In this document: piece after piece, positions 35,442-44,635 of the stretch
Position numbering within the stretch: the first letter of the stretch is position 1
How the letters are laid out: the number at the start of each line of letters is the position of its first letter
Assembly: GCF_009909235.1 (NCBI RefSeq)
Contig: NZ_JAAAPO010000003.1
Coordinates: 310,001-374,000 of the forward strand
Direction: 5' to 3'
DNA from: Novosphingobium ovatum
GTDB lineage: Bacteria > Pseudomonadota > Alphaproteobacteria > Sphingomonadales > Sphingomonadaceae
Length of the DNA stretch: 64,000 nucleotides
Program-made: the position numbers and the translations under genes
Notes under the pieces: generated by a model
Databases searched by the model: none
What the model was told of the DNA's origin: nothing
Seen by the model: the letters and a program-made list of their open reading frames with translations, nothing else

Positions 35442-36254
35442 GTGGCAGGCACAATCGCCCTGATCGGTTATGGTGAGGCTGGCAGCACTTTTGCGCAGGC
35501 GGGTGCATGGGGTGAGCGCGCCGCCGCGTGGGACATCCGGCCCGAACGTATGGCCGCCGCCGCCGCCGATGGATTGCGCGGGGGCGATGACGCGGCGCAG
35601 GTGATGGCGGGCGCGGATCTGGTGCTTAGCTTGGTGACCGCCGACAGCGCCTTGCCCGCCGCGCAGGCCTATGCCGCGCATCTGGCCCCCGGCGCTGTCT
35701 GGTGCGATTGCAACTCTGTCGCGCCTGATACCAAGCGTGCCGCCGCAGCCGCCATTCAGGCCGCCGGTGGGCGCTATGTCGATGTGGCGGTGCTGGCGCC
35801 GGTGGACCCGGCCCGGCAAAAGGTGCCGCTGTTGCTGGCGGGGGAATATGCCGCGCAGGCCGAAACCCTGTTGCGGGACGCCGGTTTTACCAATGTCCGC
35901 GTGGTGGGCGACGAGATTGGTCGGGCCAGCGCGATCAAGATGATCCGCTCCGTCATGGTCAAGGGGTTGGAGGCGCTGACCGCCGAGATGATGCTGGCAG
36001 CCCAAGCCGCCGGTGTGGTGGACGAGGTGTTGTCCAGTCTGGACGCCAGCGAAAAGCCCAAGCCCTGGGCCGACAAGGCCGCCTATAACATCGAGCGCAT
36101 GGTGACGCATGGTATCCGCCGCGCCGCCGAGATGGAAGAATCGTGCAAGACGCTGAGCAGCCTTGGCGTTGAACCGGAAATGACGCGCGGCACCGTTGCG
36201 CGGCAAAAGGATATGGCCGGTCGCCAAGACCGCCTCATCGAGGGAAAGGAGTAA
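35442..36254 (+). CDS. NAD(P)-dependent dehydrogenase (DUF1932/6-phosphogluconate dehydrogenase-like)
   Basis: A 270-residue protein with an N-terminal Rossmann fold (IGYGEAGSTFA) and a C-terminal helical DUF1932-type domain. The conserved region DVAVLAPVDPARQKVPLLLAG and the likely catalytic lysine in SAIKMIRS fit the beta-hydroxyacid dehydrogenase superfamily. I chose GTG at 35442, with GGGAAGA 8 bases upstream. It lies 7 bases ahead of ligJ in the same direction. No step of the known 4,5-cleavage pathway needs it, so it may act on a branching hydroxy-acid intermediate. Confidence 0.78.
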   Translation: MAGTIALIGYGEAGSTFAQAGAWGERAAAWDIRPERMAAAAADGLRGGDDAAQVMAGADLVLSLVTADSALPAAQAYAAHLAPGAVWCDCNSVAPDTKRAAAAAIQAAGGRYVDVAVLAPVDPARQKVPLLLAGEYAAQAETLLRDAGFTNVRVVGDEIGRASAIKMIRSVMVKGLEALTAEMMLAAQAAGVVDEVLSSLDASEKPKPWADKAAYNIERMVTHGIRRAAEMEESCKTLSSLGVEPEMTRGTVARQKDMAGRQDRLIEGKE

Positions 36255-36261
36255 GCCTCTC

Positions 36262-37287
36262 GTGACCATGATTATCGACTGTCACGGCCATTACACCGTG
36301 CTGCCCAAGGCCCATGACGCCTGGCGCGAGGAGCAGAAGGCCGCGTTCAAGGCTGGCGTGGAAGCGCCCGCCTATCCCGCCATCAGCGACGACGAAATCC
36401 GCGAGACGATCGAGGCCAACCAGCTGCGCCTGCTGCGCGAGCGTGGCGCCGACATGACCATCTTCAGCCCCCGCGCCAGCGCGATGGCCCCGCATGTGGG
36501 CGATCAGAGCGTGGCGGTAAAGTGGGCGCAGGTGTGCAACGACCTGATCGGTCGCGTTGCGGGCCTGTATCCGGAAACCTTTGTGCCGGTCTGCATGTTG
36601 CCCCAGTCGCCCGAGGCCGACATGAGCAGCTCCATCGCCGAGCTGGAGCGCTGTGTCACGCAGATGGGCTTTGTCGGCTGCAACCTGAACCCCGATCCCA
36701 GCGGCGGCAAGTTCAGCTTCCCGCCGATGACCGACGAATACTGGTTCCCCTTCTATGAGAAGATGTGCGAACTGGATGTGCCGGCGATGATCCACGTCTC
36801 GGGCTCGTGCAACCCGGCGATGCATGCCACGGGCGCCTATTACATCGCGGCCGACACGATTGCCTTCATGCAATTGCTGGAGGGCGATCTGTTCAGCCGC
36901 TTCCCCACGCTGCGCTTCATCATCCCGCATGGCGGCGGCGCGGTGCCCTATCACTGGGGCCGTTATCGCGGTCTGGCCGACATGCTGAAAAAGCCTGATC
37001 TGTCGACGCATCTGATGAACAACATCTTTTTCGACACCTGCGTCTATCACCAGCCGGGCATCAACCTGCTGGCCGATGTGATCGACAACAAGAACATCCT
37101 GTTCGGGTCGGAGATGGTGGGGGCTGTGCGCGGGATTGATCCGACCACCGGCTTCTATTTCGACGATACCAAGCGCTATGTCGACGCGCTGGACATCTCG
37201 GACGCGGAACGTCACGCCATTTTCGAAGGCAACGCCCGCCGCGTCTTCCCGCGTCTGGACGCCCAGCTCAAGGCGCGCGGCCTCTGA
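36262..37287 (+). CDS. ligJ: 4-oxalomesaconate hydratase
   Basis: A 341-residue amidohydrolase-fold enzyme, equal in length to characterised sphingomonad LigJ. The metal motif DCHGHY opens the protein; FSPRASAMAPHVGDQSVA, HVSGSCNPAMHATG and IIPHGGGAVPYHWGR are highly conserved. It starts at GTG 10 bases after GGGAAAGGAG; an ATG two codons later is possible. LigJ hydrates the tautomerised oxalomesaconate to 4-carboxy-4-hydroxy-2-oxoadipate for LigK. Confidence 0.95.
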   Translation: MTMIIDCHGHYTVLPKAHDAWREEQKAAFKAGVEAPAYPAISDDEIRETIEANQLRLLRERGADMTIFSPRASAMAPHVGDQSVAVKWAQVCNDLIGRVAGLYPETFVPVCMLPQSPEADMSSSIAELERCVTQMGFVGCNLNPDPSGGKFSFPPMTDEYWFPFYEKMCELDVPAMIHVSGSCNPAMHATGAYYIAADTIAFMQLLEGDLFSRFPTLRFIIPHGGGAVPYHWGRYRGLADMLKKPDLSTHLMNNIFFDTCVYHQPGINLLADVIDNKNILFGSEMVGAVRGIDPTTGFYFDDTKRYVDALDISDAERHAIFEGNARRVFPRLDAQLKARGL

Positions 37288-37347
37288 CACCTTTCCCCCA
37301 AGGCGGGCGCAAATCCGCCTTGGGCCACGCAATTTGGGAGAAGTACC

Positions 37348-37797
37348 GTGGCTGAAAAACCGACCCAGAACATTCACGAATATCTGGCCGAATTCGAAGA
37401 TATTCCGGGCACGCGCGTCTATACCGCCGTCCGCGCCCGCAAGGGCTATTGGATCAACCAGTTCGCCATGAGCATGATGCAGCCGGAAAACCGCGAGCGG
37501 TTCAAGGCTGACCAGCGCGCCTATCTGGACGAATGGGATATCTCCGAGGAGGCCAAGCAGGCCCTGCTGCGCCGCGATTACAACGCGCTGCTGGACATGG
37601 GCGGCAACGTCTATTTCCTGTCCAAGCTGTTTTCGGCTGACGGCATCCCCTTTGCCGAGGCGTGCAGCACCATGACCGACATGACCTGGCCCGAATATCG
37701 CCAGATGATGCTGGACGGTGGCCGCAGCCCCGAGGGCAACCGCTCGATCCGTGAAAACCTTGCCGCAGCGGCCGCTGCTGCCCAGAACAAAGCCTGA
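37348..37797 (+). CDS. ligA: protocatechuate 4,5-dioxygenase, alpha subunit
   Basis: A 149-residue small subunit of the type II extradiol dioxygenase. Typical stretches are PGTRVYTA near the start, KGYWINQFAMSM and the GGNVYFLSKLFS helix that closes the active site of the LigAB complex. The GTG start has GGGAG 8 bases upstream. It lies 60 bases after ligJ and 12 bases before ligB. Confidence 0.95.
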   Translation: MAEKPTQNIHEYLAEFEDIPGTRVYTAVRARKGYWINQFAMSMMQPENRERFKADQRAYLDEWDISEEAKQALLRRDYNALLDMGGNVYFLSKLFSADGIPFAEACSTMTDMTWPEYRQMMLDGGRSPEGNRSIRENLAAAAAAAQNKA

Positions 37798-38652
<855 letters not shown>

Positions 38653-38717
38653 CACCCACACCGGGGCCGCTGATCGCTTTGGCGGCCCCATTTCCCTGAC
38701 CAAAAGGACTTCCTCAC

Positions 38718-39668
38718 ATGCGTATCGCACTCGCGGGCGCCGGCGCTTTCGGCGAAAAGCACCTCGACGGCCTGAAGAACATCGACGGCGTCGAAATCAC
38801 CTCGATCATCAGCCGCCGGCTGGAGCAGGCCGAGGCCGTGGCCAAGAAGTATGGCGCCAAGCACTTTTCGGAAGATCTGGAAGACGCGCTGGCCCGTGAC
38901 GATGTGGACGCGGTGATCTTGTGCACCCCCACGCAGATGCACGCCGCCCAAGCCATCGCCGCGATGAAGGCGGGCAAGCATGTGCAGGTCGAAATCCCGC
39001 TGGCCGACAGCTGGGCCGATGCGCAGGAAGTCGTGCGGGTGCAGCAGGAAACCGGCAAGGTGTGCATGGTTGGCCACACCCGCCGCTTCAACCCTTCGCA
39101 CCAATACGTGCACAACAAGATCAAGGCGGGTGAGTTCAACATCCAGCAGATGGATGTGCAGACCTATTTCTTCCGCCGCACCAACATGAACGCCAAGGGC
39201 GAGGCCCGTTCGTGGACGGACCACCTGCTGTGGCACCACGCCGCGCATACGGTCGACCTGTTCGCCTATCAGGCAGGCAAGATCGTCGCCGCCAACGCGA
39301 TCGAGGGGCCCTACCACCCCGATCTGGGCATCGCCATGGACATGTCGATCCAGCTCAAGGCCGAAAGCGGCGCGATCTGCACCCTCTCGCTCTCGTTCAA
39401 CAACGATGGGCCGCTGGGCACCTTCTTCCGCTATATCGGCGACACCGGCACCTATATCGCGCGCTATGACGATCTGGTCGACGGTCGCGAAAACGCCATC
39501 GACGTGTCCAAGGTGGACGTGTCGATGAACGGCATCGAATTGCAGGACCGCGAATTCATCGCCGCCATCCGCGAAGGCCGCGAGCCGAACTCGAGCGTTG
39601 CCAAGGTGCTGGACTGCTATCGCGTGCTGGGTGAGCTGGAAGTTCAGCTGGAAGCGATGAAGAAGTAA
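38718..39668 (+). CDS. ligC: 4-carboxy-2-hydroxymuconate-6-semialdehyde dehydrogenase
   Basis: A 316-residue Gfo/Idh/MocA-family dehydrogenase. The Rossmann motif is ALAGAGAFGEKH at the N-terminus, followed by CTPTQMHAAQA and VEIPLADSWADA; the substrate domain holds the VGHTRRFNPSHQY segment. LigC oxidises the hemiacetal form of the ring-cleavage product to 2-pyrone-4,6-dicarboxylate. It ends the ligJABC run, and repeat element B starts 20 bases after its stop. Confidence 0.95.
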   Translation: MRIALAGAGAFGEKHLDGLKNIDGVEITSIISRRLEQAEAVAKKYGAKHFSEDLEDALARDDVDAVILCTPTQMHAAQAIAAMKAGKHVQVEIPLADSWADAQEVVRVQQETGKVCMVGHTRRFNPSHQYVHNKIKAGEFNIQQMDVQTYFFRRTNMNAKGEARSWTDHLLWHHAAHTVDLFAYQAGKIVAANAIEGPYHPDLGIAMDMSIQLKAESGAICTLSLSFNNDGPLGTFFRYIGDTGTYIARYDDLVDGRENAIDVSKVDVSMNGIELQDREFIAAIREGREPNSSVAKVLDCYRVLGELEVQLEAMKK

Positions 39669-39688
39669 GGGGCGGGAAGGGAGTGATG

Positions 39689-39938
39689 CGAGGGTCTAGA
39701 CCCTCGCGCTCCCATTACTGTCTGCGTTGTGTGCCGGTTCGACCTAGGTTGAACGACGCAACCATGGAATTGAAAGCCTGCGGCGCAAAAGGGGGGAACC
39801 TCGCCGCGCCGCAGGCTTTTATACAATCTGCCCACTTCTCCAGTCCCCGCCCACCCGGTAACGGGATTGCAAAGGGACGCCTTTTGGCGGTCGCATTTCT
39901 CAAGAGAAATGCTTAGGTCCCTTTGCCCGCCGGAGGCA
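39689..39938 (+). repeat. structured intergenic repeat, copy B
   Basis: This 250-base element fills almost the whole ligC-aldo/keto reductase gap. It holds GCGAGGGTC/GACCCTCGC (2-base loop), GCCTGCGGCGC/GCGCCGCAGGC at 39777-39817, and GCAAAGGGAC/GTCCCTTTGC at 39870-39927. The last pair encloses two more hairpins: CGCC/GGCG with a TTTT loop, and GCATTTCTC/GAGAAATGC. It ends CCGCCGGAGGC, as copy A does. Stem changes relative to copy A are compensatory. Confidence 0.85.
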
Positions 39939-39969
39939 TAAAGCCCGCCTTGAAAACGAGGAACTCTAA

Positions 39970-40965
39970 ATGCCCATCACCCGCACCCTTGGCGGCCGCG
40001 CCCTCAACCCTGTGGGCTTGGGCTGCATGAACGTCAGCTGGGCCTATGCCGCCCCGCCGCCGCCCGAGCAGGCCGCCAAGCTGCTGCATCAGGCGCTGGA
40101 TCTGGGTTACAGCCATCTGGACACCGCGCGGCTGTATGGCGGTGGCAAGAACGAGCTGTTGATCGGCGAAACGCTGAAGGCCCGCCGCGCCGAGTTCTAT
40201 CTGGCCAGCAAGATGGGCATCTTTGCCGATGGTGACCGGCGCTATGTCGACTGCCGCCCAGAGATCATCCGCCAGGAGGTGGAGATCAGCCTGAAGGCGT
40301 TGCAGACCGATCATATCGACCTGTATTACATGCATCGCCGCGACTTCACTGTGCCGATCGAGGACAGCGCGGGCGCCTTTGCCGATCTGATCGCGGAAGG
40401 CAAATTGGGCGGCTATGGCCTGTCCGAGTTTTCGGCCGACACGCTGCGCCGCGCCCATGCGGTGTGCCCGGTGACCGCGGTGCAGACCGAATATTCGCTC
40501 TGGACCCGCAATTGCGAAATTGGCGTACTGCAGGCAACGCGCGAATTGGGCGTGGCGCTGGTGGCGTTCAGCCCTCTGGCGCGCGGGGTGCTGGCCAATG
40601 GCGTGCGCGATCCCGGCGCGCTGGAGCCCAAGGACCTGCGCCGCACCCATCCGCGTTTCAACGCCGACAATTGGCCCACCAATCTGGCGCTGGCCGATGC
40701 GTTCAACGCCATCGCGGCGCAGCAGGGCGTAACCCCGGCGCAATTGTCGCTGGCATGGGTGCTCTCGCGCGGCGACCACATCCATGTCATCCCCGGCACC
40801 ACCAACCCCGACCATCTGGCCGAAAATATCGCCCGTGCCGATTGGCGCCCGGACGATGCCGTGCTGGCTTCGCTGGACGCGCTGATCAACCGCCATACGG
40901 TGGCCGGGCCGCGCTATCCGGCCGCGATGCAGGCGACCATGGATACCGAGGAATTCGCTGACTGA
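39970..40965 (+). CDS. aldo/keto reductase
   Basis: A 331-residue (alpha/beta)8 NADPH-dependent reductase. The catalytic tetrad is visible: Asp and Tyr in HLDTARLYGGGKNE, Lys in LASKMG and His in YYMHRRDF. It belongs to the aldehyde/sugar-reducing AKR groups. It is separated from ligC by repeat element B and is followed by a strong hairpin, so it may be a single-gene transcript. A role in aromatic aldehyde reduction is possible but there is no direct support. Confidence 0.85.
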   Translation: MPITRTLGGRALNPVGLGCMNVSWAYAAPPPPEQAAKLLHQALDLGYSHLDTARLYGGGKNELLIGETLKARRAEFYLASKMGIFADGDRRYVDCRPEIIRQEVEISLKALQTDHIDLYYMHRRDFTVPIEDSAGAFADLIAEGKLGGYGLSEFSADTLRRAHAVCPVTAVQTEYSLWTRNCEIGVLQATRELGVALVAFSPLARGVLANGVRDPGALEPKDLRRTHPRFNADNWPTNLALADAFNAIAAQQGVTPAQLSLAWVLSRGDHIHVIPGTTNPDHLAENIARADWRPDDAVLASLDALINRHTVAGPRYPAAMQATMDTEEFAD

Positions 40966-41014
40966 TCGGGGCTGTTTGTTCCGATTACACTTGCACGTGC
41001 GTAGGCGGACACTA

Positions 41015-41050
41015 AAATCACGGGGCCGGAATGATCCGGCGCCGTGATTT
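41015..41050. terminator. strong hairpin between the aldo/keto reductase and SPFH genes
   Basis: A 16-bp stem with a single mismatch (AAATCACGG.GCCGGA with TCCGGCGCCGTGATTT) closes the 4-base loop ATGA. It follows the reductase by 49 bases and ends 11 bases before the SPFH start codon, so it may serve as a terminator or control translation of the SPFH gene. The T tract is short. Confidence 0.55.
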
Positions 41051-41061
41051 GGGTGTACGCC

Positions 41062-42057
41062 ATGTTCGATTTTCTTCGTAAACAGTTCATCGATGTCATC
41101 GAGTGGCTGGAAGAGCCGGGACAACTCGCATGGCGTGTGCCCTTTGCCGATCAGGAGATCCAGAACGGCGCGCAACTGACCGTGCGCGAATGGCAAAAGG
41201 CGGCCTTTTTCAACAAGGGCCAGCTGGCCGATGTGTTCAGCCCCGGCCTGCACCGGCTGACCACCGACAACCTGCCGATCCTGACCGACCTGATGAACTG
41301 GGACAAGGCGTTCAATTCGCCGTTCAAGTCCGACGTGGTGTTCTTTTCCGAACGAGAACGCCCCGGTATCAAGTGGGGCACGGCGCAGCCGCTGACCATC
41401 CGTGACGCGGAATTTGGCGCGTTGCGCCTGCGCAGTTTTGGCACCTTTTCGTACCGCATTGCCGATGTGAACACCTTTGCCAGCCGCCTGCTGGGCAGCC
41501 AGCTGGAAGTGACCGATGCCGCGATGGAGCCGCAATTGCGCTCGGCGATCATGACGGCGATGGCCACCGCGCTGGGCGGGTCGGGCGTGCCGTTTCTGGA
41601 TCTGGCCAGCAATCAGCAAAAGCTGTCCGAGGTGATCAAGGCCGAGGTCGACCGCGCCTTTGCGCAATGGGGCCTTTCGTGCCTGTCCTTCTTTGTCGAG
41701 AACGTCAGCCTGCCCGAGGAGGTGCAGCAGCATCTGGACAAGGGCAGCAGCATGCGGGTGCTGGGCGATCTGAACAAATACACCCAGTTCCAGGCCGCCG
41801 AGGCGATCGAAATCGCCGCCGGGCAGGACGGTGGTCTGGCGGCGCTGGGCGCAGGGTTGGGGGCGGCGGCTACCATCGGCGGGGCGTTTGCCGGTGGCAT
41901 TGCCGGGCAGGCGCTGCATGTGCCGGGCGCGGCGGCCCCTGCGGCCGAGGACCCGTTCGAATTGCTGGAAAAGCTGCACAAGCTGGTGACGATCGGCGCG
42001 CTGACGCAGGCCGAATTCGACGCCAAAAAGGCCGAGATTCTGGCGCGGGTCAAGTAA
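41062..42057 (+). CDS. SPFH-domain (YdjI/virion-core-like) protein with C-terminal SHOCT motif
   Basis: A 331-residue protein with an SPFH/band-7-like domain in residues ~30-230 (including VFFSERERPGIKWGT and a long helix around QQKLSEVIKAEVDRAF). A glycine/alanine-rich linker follows, then a SHOCT-like tail (LEKLHKLVTIGALTQAEFDAKKAEIL). SHOCT tails are oligomerisation motifs. There is no signal peptide. It heads the DUF4178/DUF350/SpeE-like run. Proteins of this type are thought to organise membrane complexes; the exact role is unknown. Confidence 0.8.
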   Translation: MFDFLRKQFIDVIEWLEEPGQLAWRVPFADQEIQNGAQLTVREWQKAAFFNKGQLADVFSPGLHRLTTDNLPILTDLMNWDKAFNSPFKSDVVFFSERERPGIKWGTAQPLTIRDAEFGALRLRSFGTFSYRIADVNTFASRLLGSQLEVTDAAMEPQLRSAIMTAMATALGGSGVPFLDLASNQQKLSEVIKAEVDRAFAQWGLSCLSFFVENVSLPEEVQQHLDKGSSMRVLGDLNKYTQFQAAEAIEIAAGQDGGLAALGAGLGAAATIGGAFAGGIAGQALHVPGAAAPAAEDPFELLEKLHKLVTIGALTQAEFDAKKAEILARVK

Positions 42058-42147
42058 GCCGCTGATCGGGCGCGTGGGAGCCGGGACGGATCGGGCCGCC
42101 CGGCTGGTGGGCCTTGCGCCTTTGTCTGAGAGGCTTTTGGGGGGTCT

Positions 42148-42843
42148 ATGTCGCCATTGTTGTGCCCGTCTTGCGGCGCGCCGGTTGCTCAACGCAGCGC
42201 GGCCATGCCCTATGCGGTGTGCCCCTATTGCCGGGGGGTGATCCGCTGGTCCTCGGCTGGCGCGGAAAGCGTTGGGCAGGCGGCCGAGCTGCCATTCGAC
42301 GTTTCGCCCATCCAGATCGGCACCGGCGGGGCGCTGGACGGGGCGCGCTTTTCGGTGGTGGGCCGGGTGCGTTGGGCATGGGCCGATGGCGGGTGGAACG
42401 AATGGTTGCTGGCCATGGCCGATGGCACCCACCGCTGGCTGGCCGAGGCGATGGGGCAGTTCCAGATATTGGAAGAATGCCCGCAGGCCGACACCGCGCC
42501 AGAGCTGGCCGGCTTTGCCGCGGGGGGTGAACTGCCATTGGGCACATTGGTGACACTTAACGGCCTTTATTTTGTAGTCAGTGATAGCAAAATCATCACC
42601 TGCGTCGGGGCCGAGGGCGATCTGCCCTTTGCCACCCCCGCCGGATGGAAAATGCACAGCGTCGACTTCCGCGAGGGCGAGGGGCGTTCGCTGTCGGTCC
42701 AGCGGGACGAGGGCGGGATGGCGGCCTATTTGGGGCGCTATGTCGAACTGGCTGACCTGAATCCCACCAATTTGCGGGCGATTGAGGGTTGGGATATCCC
42801 CGAAGCCTTGCGCGGATCGGTGCGGGCAGGGGGGCGGGCGTGA
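42148..42843 (+). CDS. zinc-ribbon DUF4178 protein (single DUF4178 domain)
   Basis: A 231-residue protein starting with a zinc ribbon (CPSCGAPVAQ...CPYCRG), then a DUF4178-type beta-rich domain containing RVRWAWADGGWNEWLL and DGTHRWLAEAMG. There are no membrane segments. Its stop overlaps the start of the next gene by one base (TGATG), so the two are coupled. Function unknown; the zinc ribbon suggests a cytoplasmic binding partner for the SPFH or membrane proteins beside it. Confidence 0.7.
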   Translation: MSPLLCPSCGAPVAQRSAAMPYAVCPYCRGVIRWSSAGAESVGQAAELPFDVSPIQIGTGGALDGARFSVVGRVRWAWADGGWNEWLLAMADGTHRWLAEAMGQFQILEECPQADTAPELAGFAAGGELPLGTLVTLNGLYFVVSDSKIITCVGAEGDLPFATPAGWKMHSVDFREGEGRSLSVQRDEGGMAAYLGRYVELADLNPTNLRAIEGWDIPEALRGSVRAGGRA

Positions 42844-44213
42844 TGGTCAACGCATCCTCCGCCAAACCGCGCAGCGTCACCTGTCCGCAATGCGGTGGCG
42901 GCATCGACATCCGCGCGGCGGGCGTAACAATTTCCGTGGGTTGTCAATATTGTGGCGCCTTGCTGGACGTGGCCAATCCTGATGTCGCGCTGATCACGGC
43001 CTGGCATCAGGAGGTCGCCAAGCTGAAGCTGCCGCTGGGCAGCCGGGGCGTGATTGATGGCGTCACGTGGGAGGTGATCGGCTGGGTCGAGCGCAGCGCG
43101 CAGGGGTGGACCTGGGCGGAATACCTGTTGTTCAACCCCTATGCGGGCTATCGCTGGCTGGTGCGGTCGGGCGATGAATGGCAATTCGGCCGCATGCTGA
43201 CCGAACGCCCACGCGAATTGCTGAACGCGGGGCAGGTGGACTGGCGCGGGCAGGCCTTTACCGCGGAGGAAGGGCCCGTCACCATCACCACCACCCGCGT
43301 TCTGGGCGAGTTTTATTGGCGCGTCAGGGCGGGTGAGGAATGGCAGGCGGTCAGCTTTTCGGCCGGGCCCCAATCGCTCTCGCGTGAGGCGGATGGCGAC
43401 GAGGTGCAGTGGACCCATCTGGTCCCGGTCGCGCCGCAAGTCATTGAACGGTTTGTAAAACCTGTCAATTTCAACGCCTCGTCACCGCGCCATGCCAACC
43501 CTTCGGCCCCCCCGCCACAGCGCGGTTACAGCAGCGATACGTCCAGCACCTGGGCCAACCGGCCTTGGCGCGCGGATGGTGATCATTGGCGCATGTTCGC
43601 CTTTGCGGTGCTGACCAGCCTGCTGGCGATGATCGTGCTGGCGTTGGCCGGGATCAAGGGTAACGAGGCGGTGGGGCGCACGCAACTGGTGGTCGATGGG
43701 CCAGAGGTGCAGTTTTCCGCTGGCACCATCACCGTCACGCGCCCGCGCCAATTCGTCACTATCCGCGCCGCGACCGATACATTCGTCAACAAATGGGTCG
43801 ATCTGGACTATGTGCTGGTGAACAAGGCGACCCAGCAGGGCGTGCCCGCCAGCGATGTGGTGGAATATTACGAAGGCACGGATTCTGATGGCCATTGGAC
43901 CGAGGGCAGCCATCAAACCACCACCCTGATCGCCGAAGTGCCAGCCGGCAATTATGAGCTGATGGTGCAGGCGCAGGCCCATGCGTGGAACGGCGGCGGC
44001 AGCAGCACGACCAGCTCTGACACCCCCGCCGACCCGTGGGGGCTGGCCAGCGCGGGTGGGGCGAGCGCGGGTACGGGGGAGCAGGTATCGCTGGCAGTGT
44101 CAGCATCAACCGGCGGATTTCCTTGGGGATTGTTCTGGCTGGTGGTGGGCGGGGTGTTTGTCATCCCGATCATCATCATACTGTACCGCGCCAACAACAA
44201 GGATGACGAATGA
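42843..44213 (+). CDS. zinc-ribbon DUF4178 membrane protein
   Basis: A 456-residue protein. Residues ~14-41 form a zinc ribbon (CPQCGGGID...CQYCGA). A DUF4178 domain follows (VERSAQGWTWAEYLLFNP, YRWLVRSGDEW). One membrane helix lies near residues 258-277, then a periplasmic beta domain, and a last helix precedes a short charged tail (YRANNKDDE). It overlaps both neighbours by 1-4 bases. It is the larger partner of the protein upstream. Function unknown. Confidence 0.72.
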   Translation: MVNASSAKPRSVTCPQCGGGIDIRAAGVTISVGCQYCGALLDVANPDVALITAWHQEVAKLKLPLGSRGVIDGVTWEVIGWVERSAQGWTWAEYLLFNPYAGYRWLVRSGDEWQFGRMLTERPRELLNAGQVDWRGQAFTAEEGPVTITTTRVLGEFYWRVRAGEEWQAVSFSAGPQSLSREADGDEVQWTHLVPVAPQVIERFVKPVNFNASSPRHANPSAPPPQRGYSSDTSSTWANRPWRADGDHWRMFAFAVLTSLLAMIVLALAGIKGNEAVGRTQLVVDGPEVQFSAGTITVTRPRQFVTIRAATDTFVNKWVDLDYVLVNKATQQGVPASDVVEYYEGTDSDGHWTEGSHQTTTLIAEVPAGNYELMVQAQAHAWNGGGSSTTSSDTPADPWGLASAGGASAGTGEQVSLAVSASTGGFPWGLFWLVVGGVFVIPIIIILYRANNKDDE

Positions 44214-44389
44214 GCAAGCGGCTGGTGGTCTTTGTCGGCTGGTGCGGTTTGATGCTGGCCTCGACCGTGTATTCCGCGCTGTTCGCGTGGTCGCCGTTTG
44301 GCACTTCGGCGCGCAGCCATCAGGGGCCAGATCGCACACAGCGCCACGGCACCCACGGCGGCGGCTGGTTCTATGGCGGCCACAAATGA
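44210..44389 (+). CDS. small membrane protein, unknown function
   Basis: A 59-residue protein starting MSKRLVVFVGWCGLMLAS. One N-terminal hydrophobic segment is followed by a short His/Gly-rich tail ending GGGWFYGGHK. The start overlaps the previous stop by 4 bases (ATGA) and the gene is 36 bases before DUF350. The tight overlap, normal codon use and predicted membrane segment support it as a real gene. Confidence 0.6.
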   Translation: MSKRLVVFVGWCGLMLASTVYSALFAWSPFGTSARSHQGPDRTQRHGTHGGGWFYGGHK

Positions 44390-44425
44390 CGCGGGGCTTG
44401 GCGCCCACCTACAGGAGGATTGACC

Positions 44426-44635
44426 ATGATCGATGCTGAACACCTGCTCGCCTCGGTGATCTATGCCGGGTTGGGCATTCTGGTGCTGTTTATCGCCTTT
44501 CTGCTGGTGGACCGGCTGACGCCGGGCGACATGTGGAAGGAGATTATCGAGAAGGAAAACAAAGCCGTAGCCATGTTGGCCGCCGCCGGGGCATTGGGCC
44601 TGTCGATCATCATTGCTGCGGCCATTCATGGCTGA
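44426..44635 (+). CDS. DUF350 (YjfL-like) membrane protein
   Basis: A 69-residue protein with two hydrophobic helices: residues ~8-27 (ASVIYAGLGILVLFIAFLLV) and ~48-66 (LAAAGALGLSIIIAAAI). Between them is the conserved-type loop DRLTPGDMWKEIIEKENKAVA. This is one unit of the DUF350 fold, which usually repeats. AGGAGG lies 8 bases before the ATG. The next gene starts within its last codons. DUF350 proteins recur next to polyamine-type synthases. Confidence 0.78.
   Translation: MIDAEHLLASVIYAGLGILVLFIAFLLVDRLTPGDMWKEIIEKENKAVAMLAAAGALGLSIIIAAAIHG

Noticed and set aside
39913..42657. 914-codon minus-strand open frame across the aldo/keto reductase and SPFH genes
   Set aside because: It crosses repeat B and an intrinsic hairpin and has no recognisable domain; the plus-strand genes explain the region.
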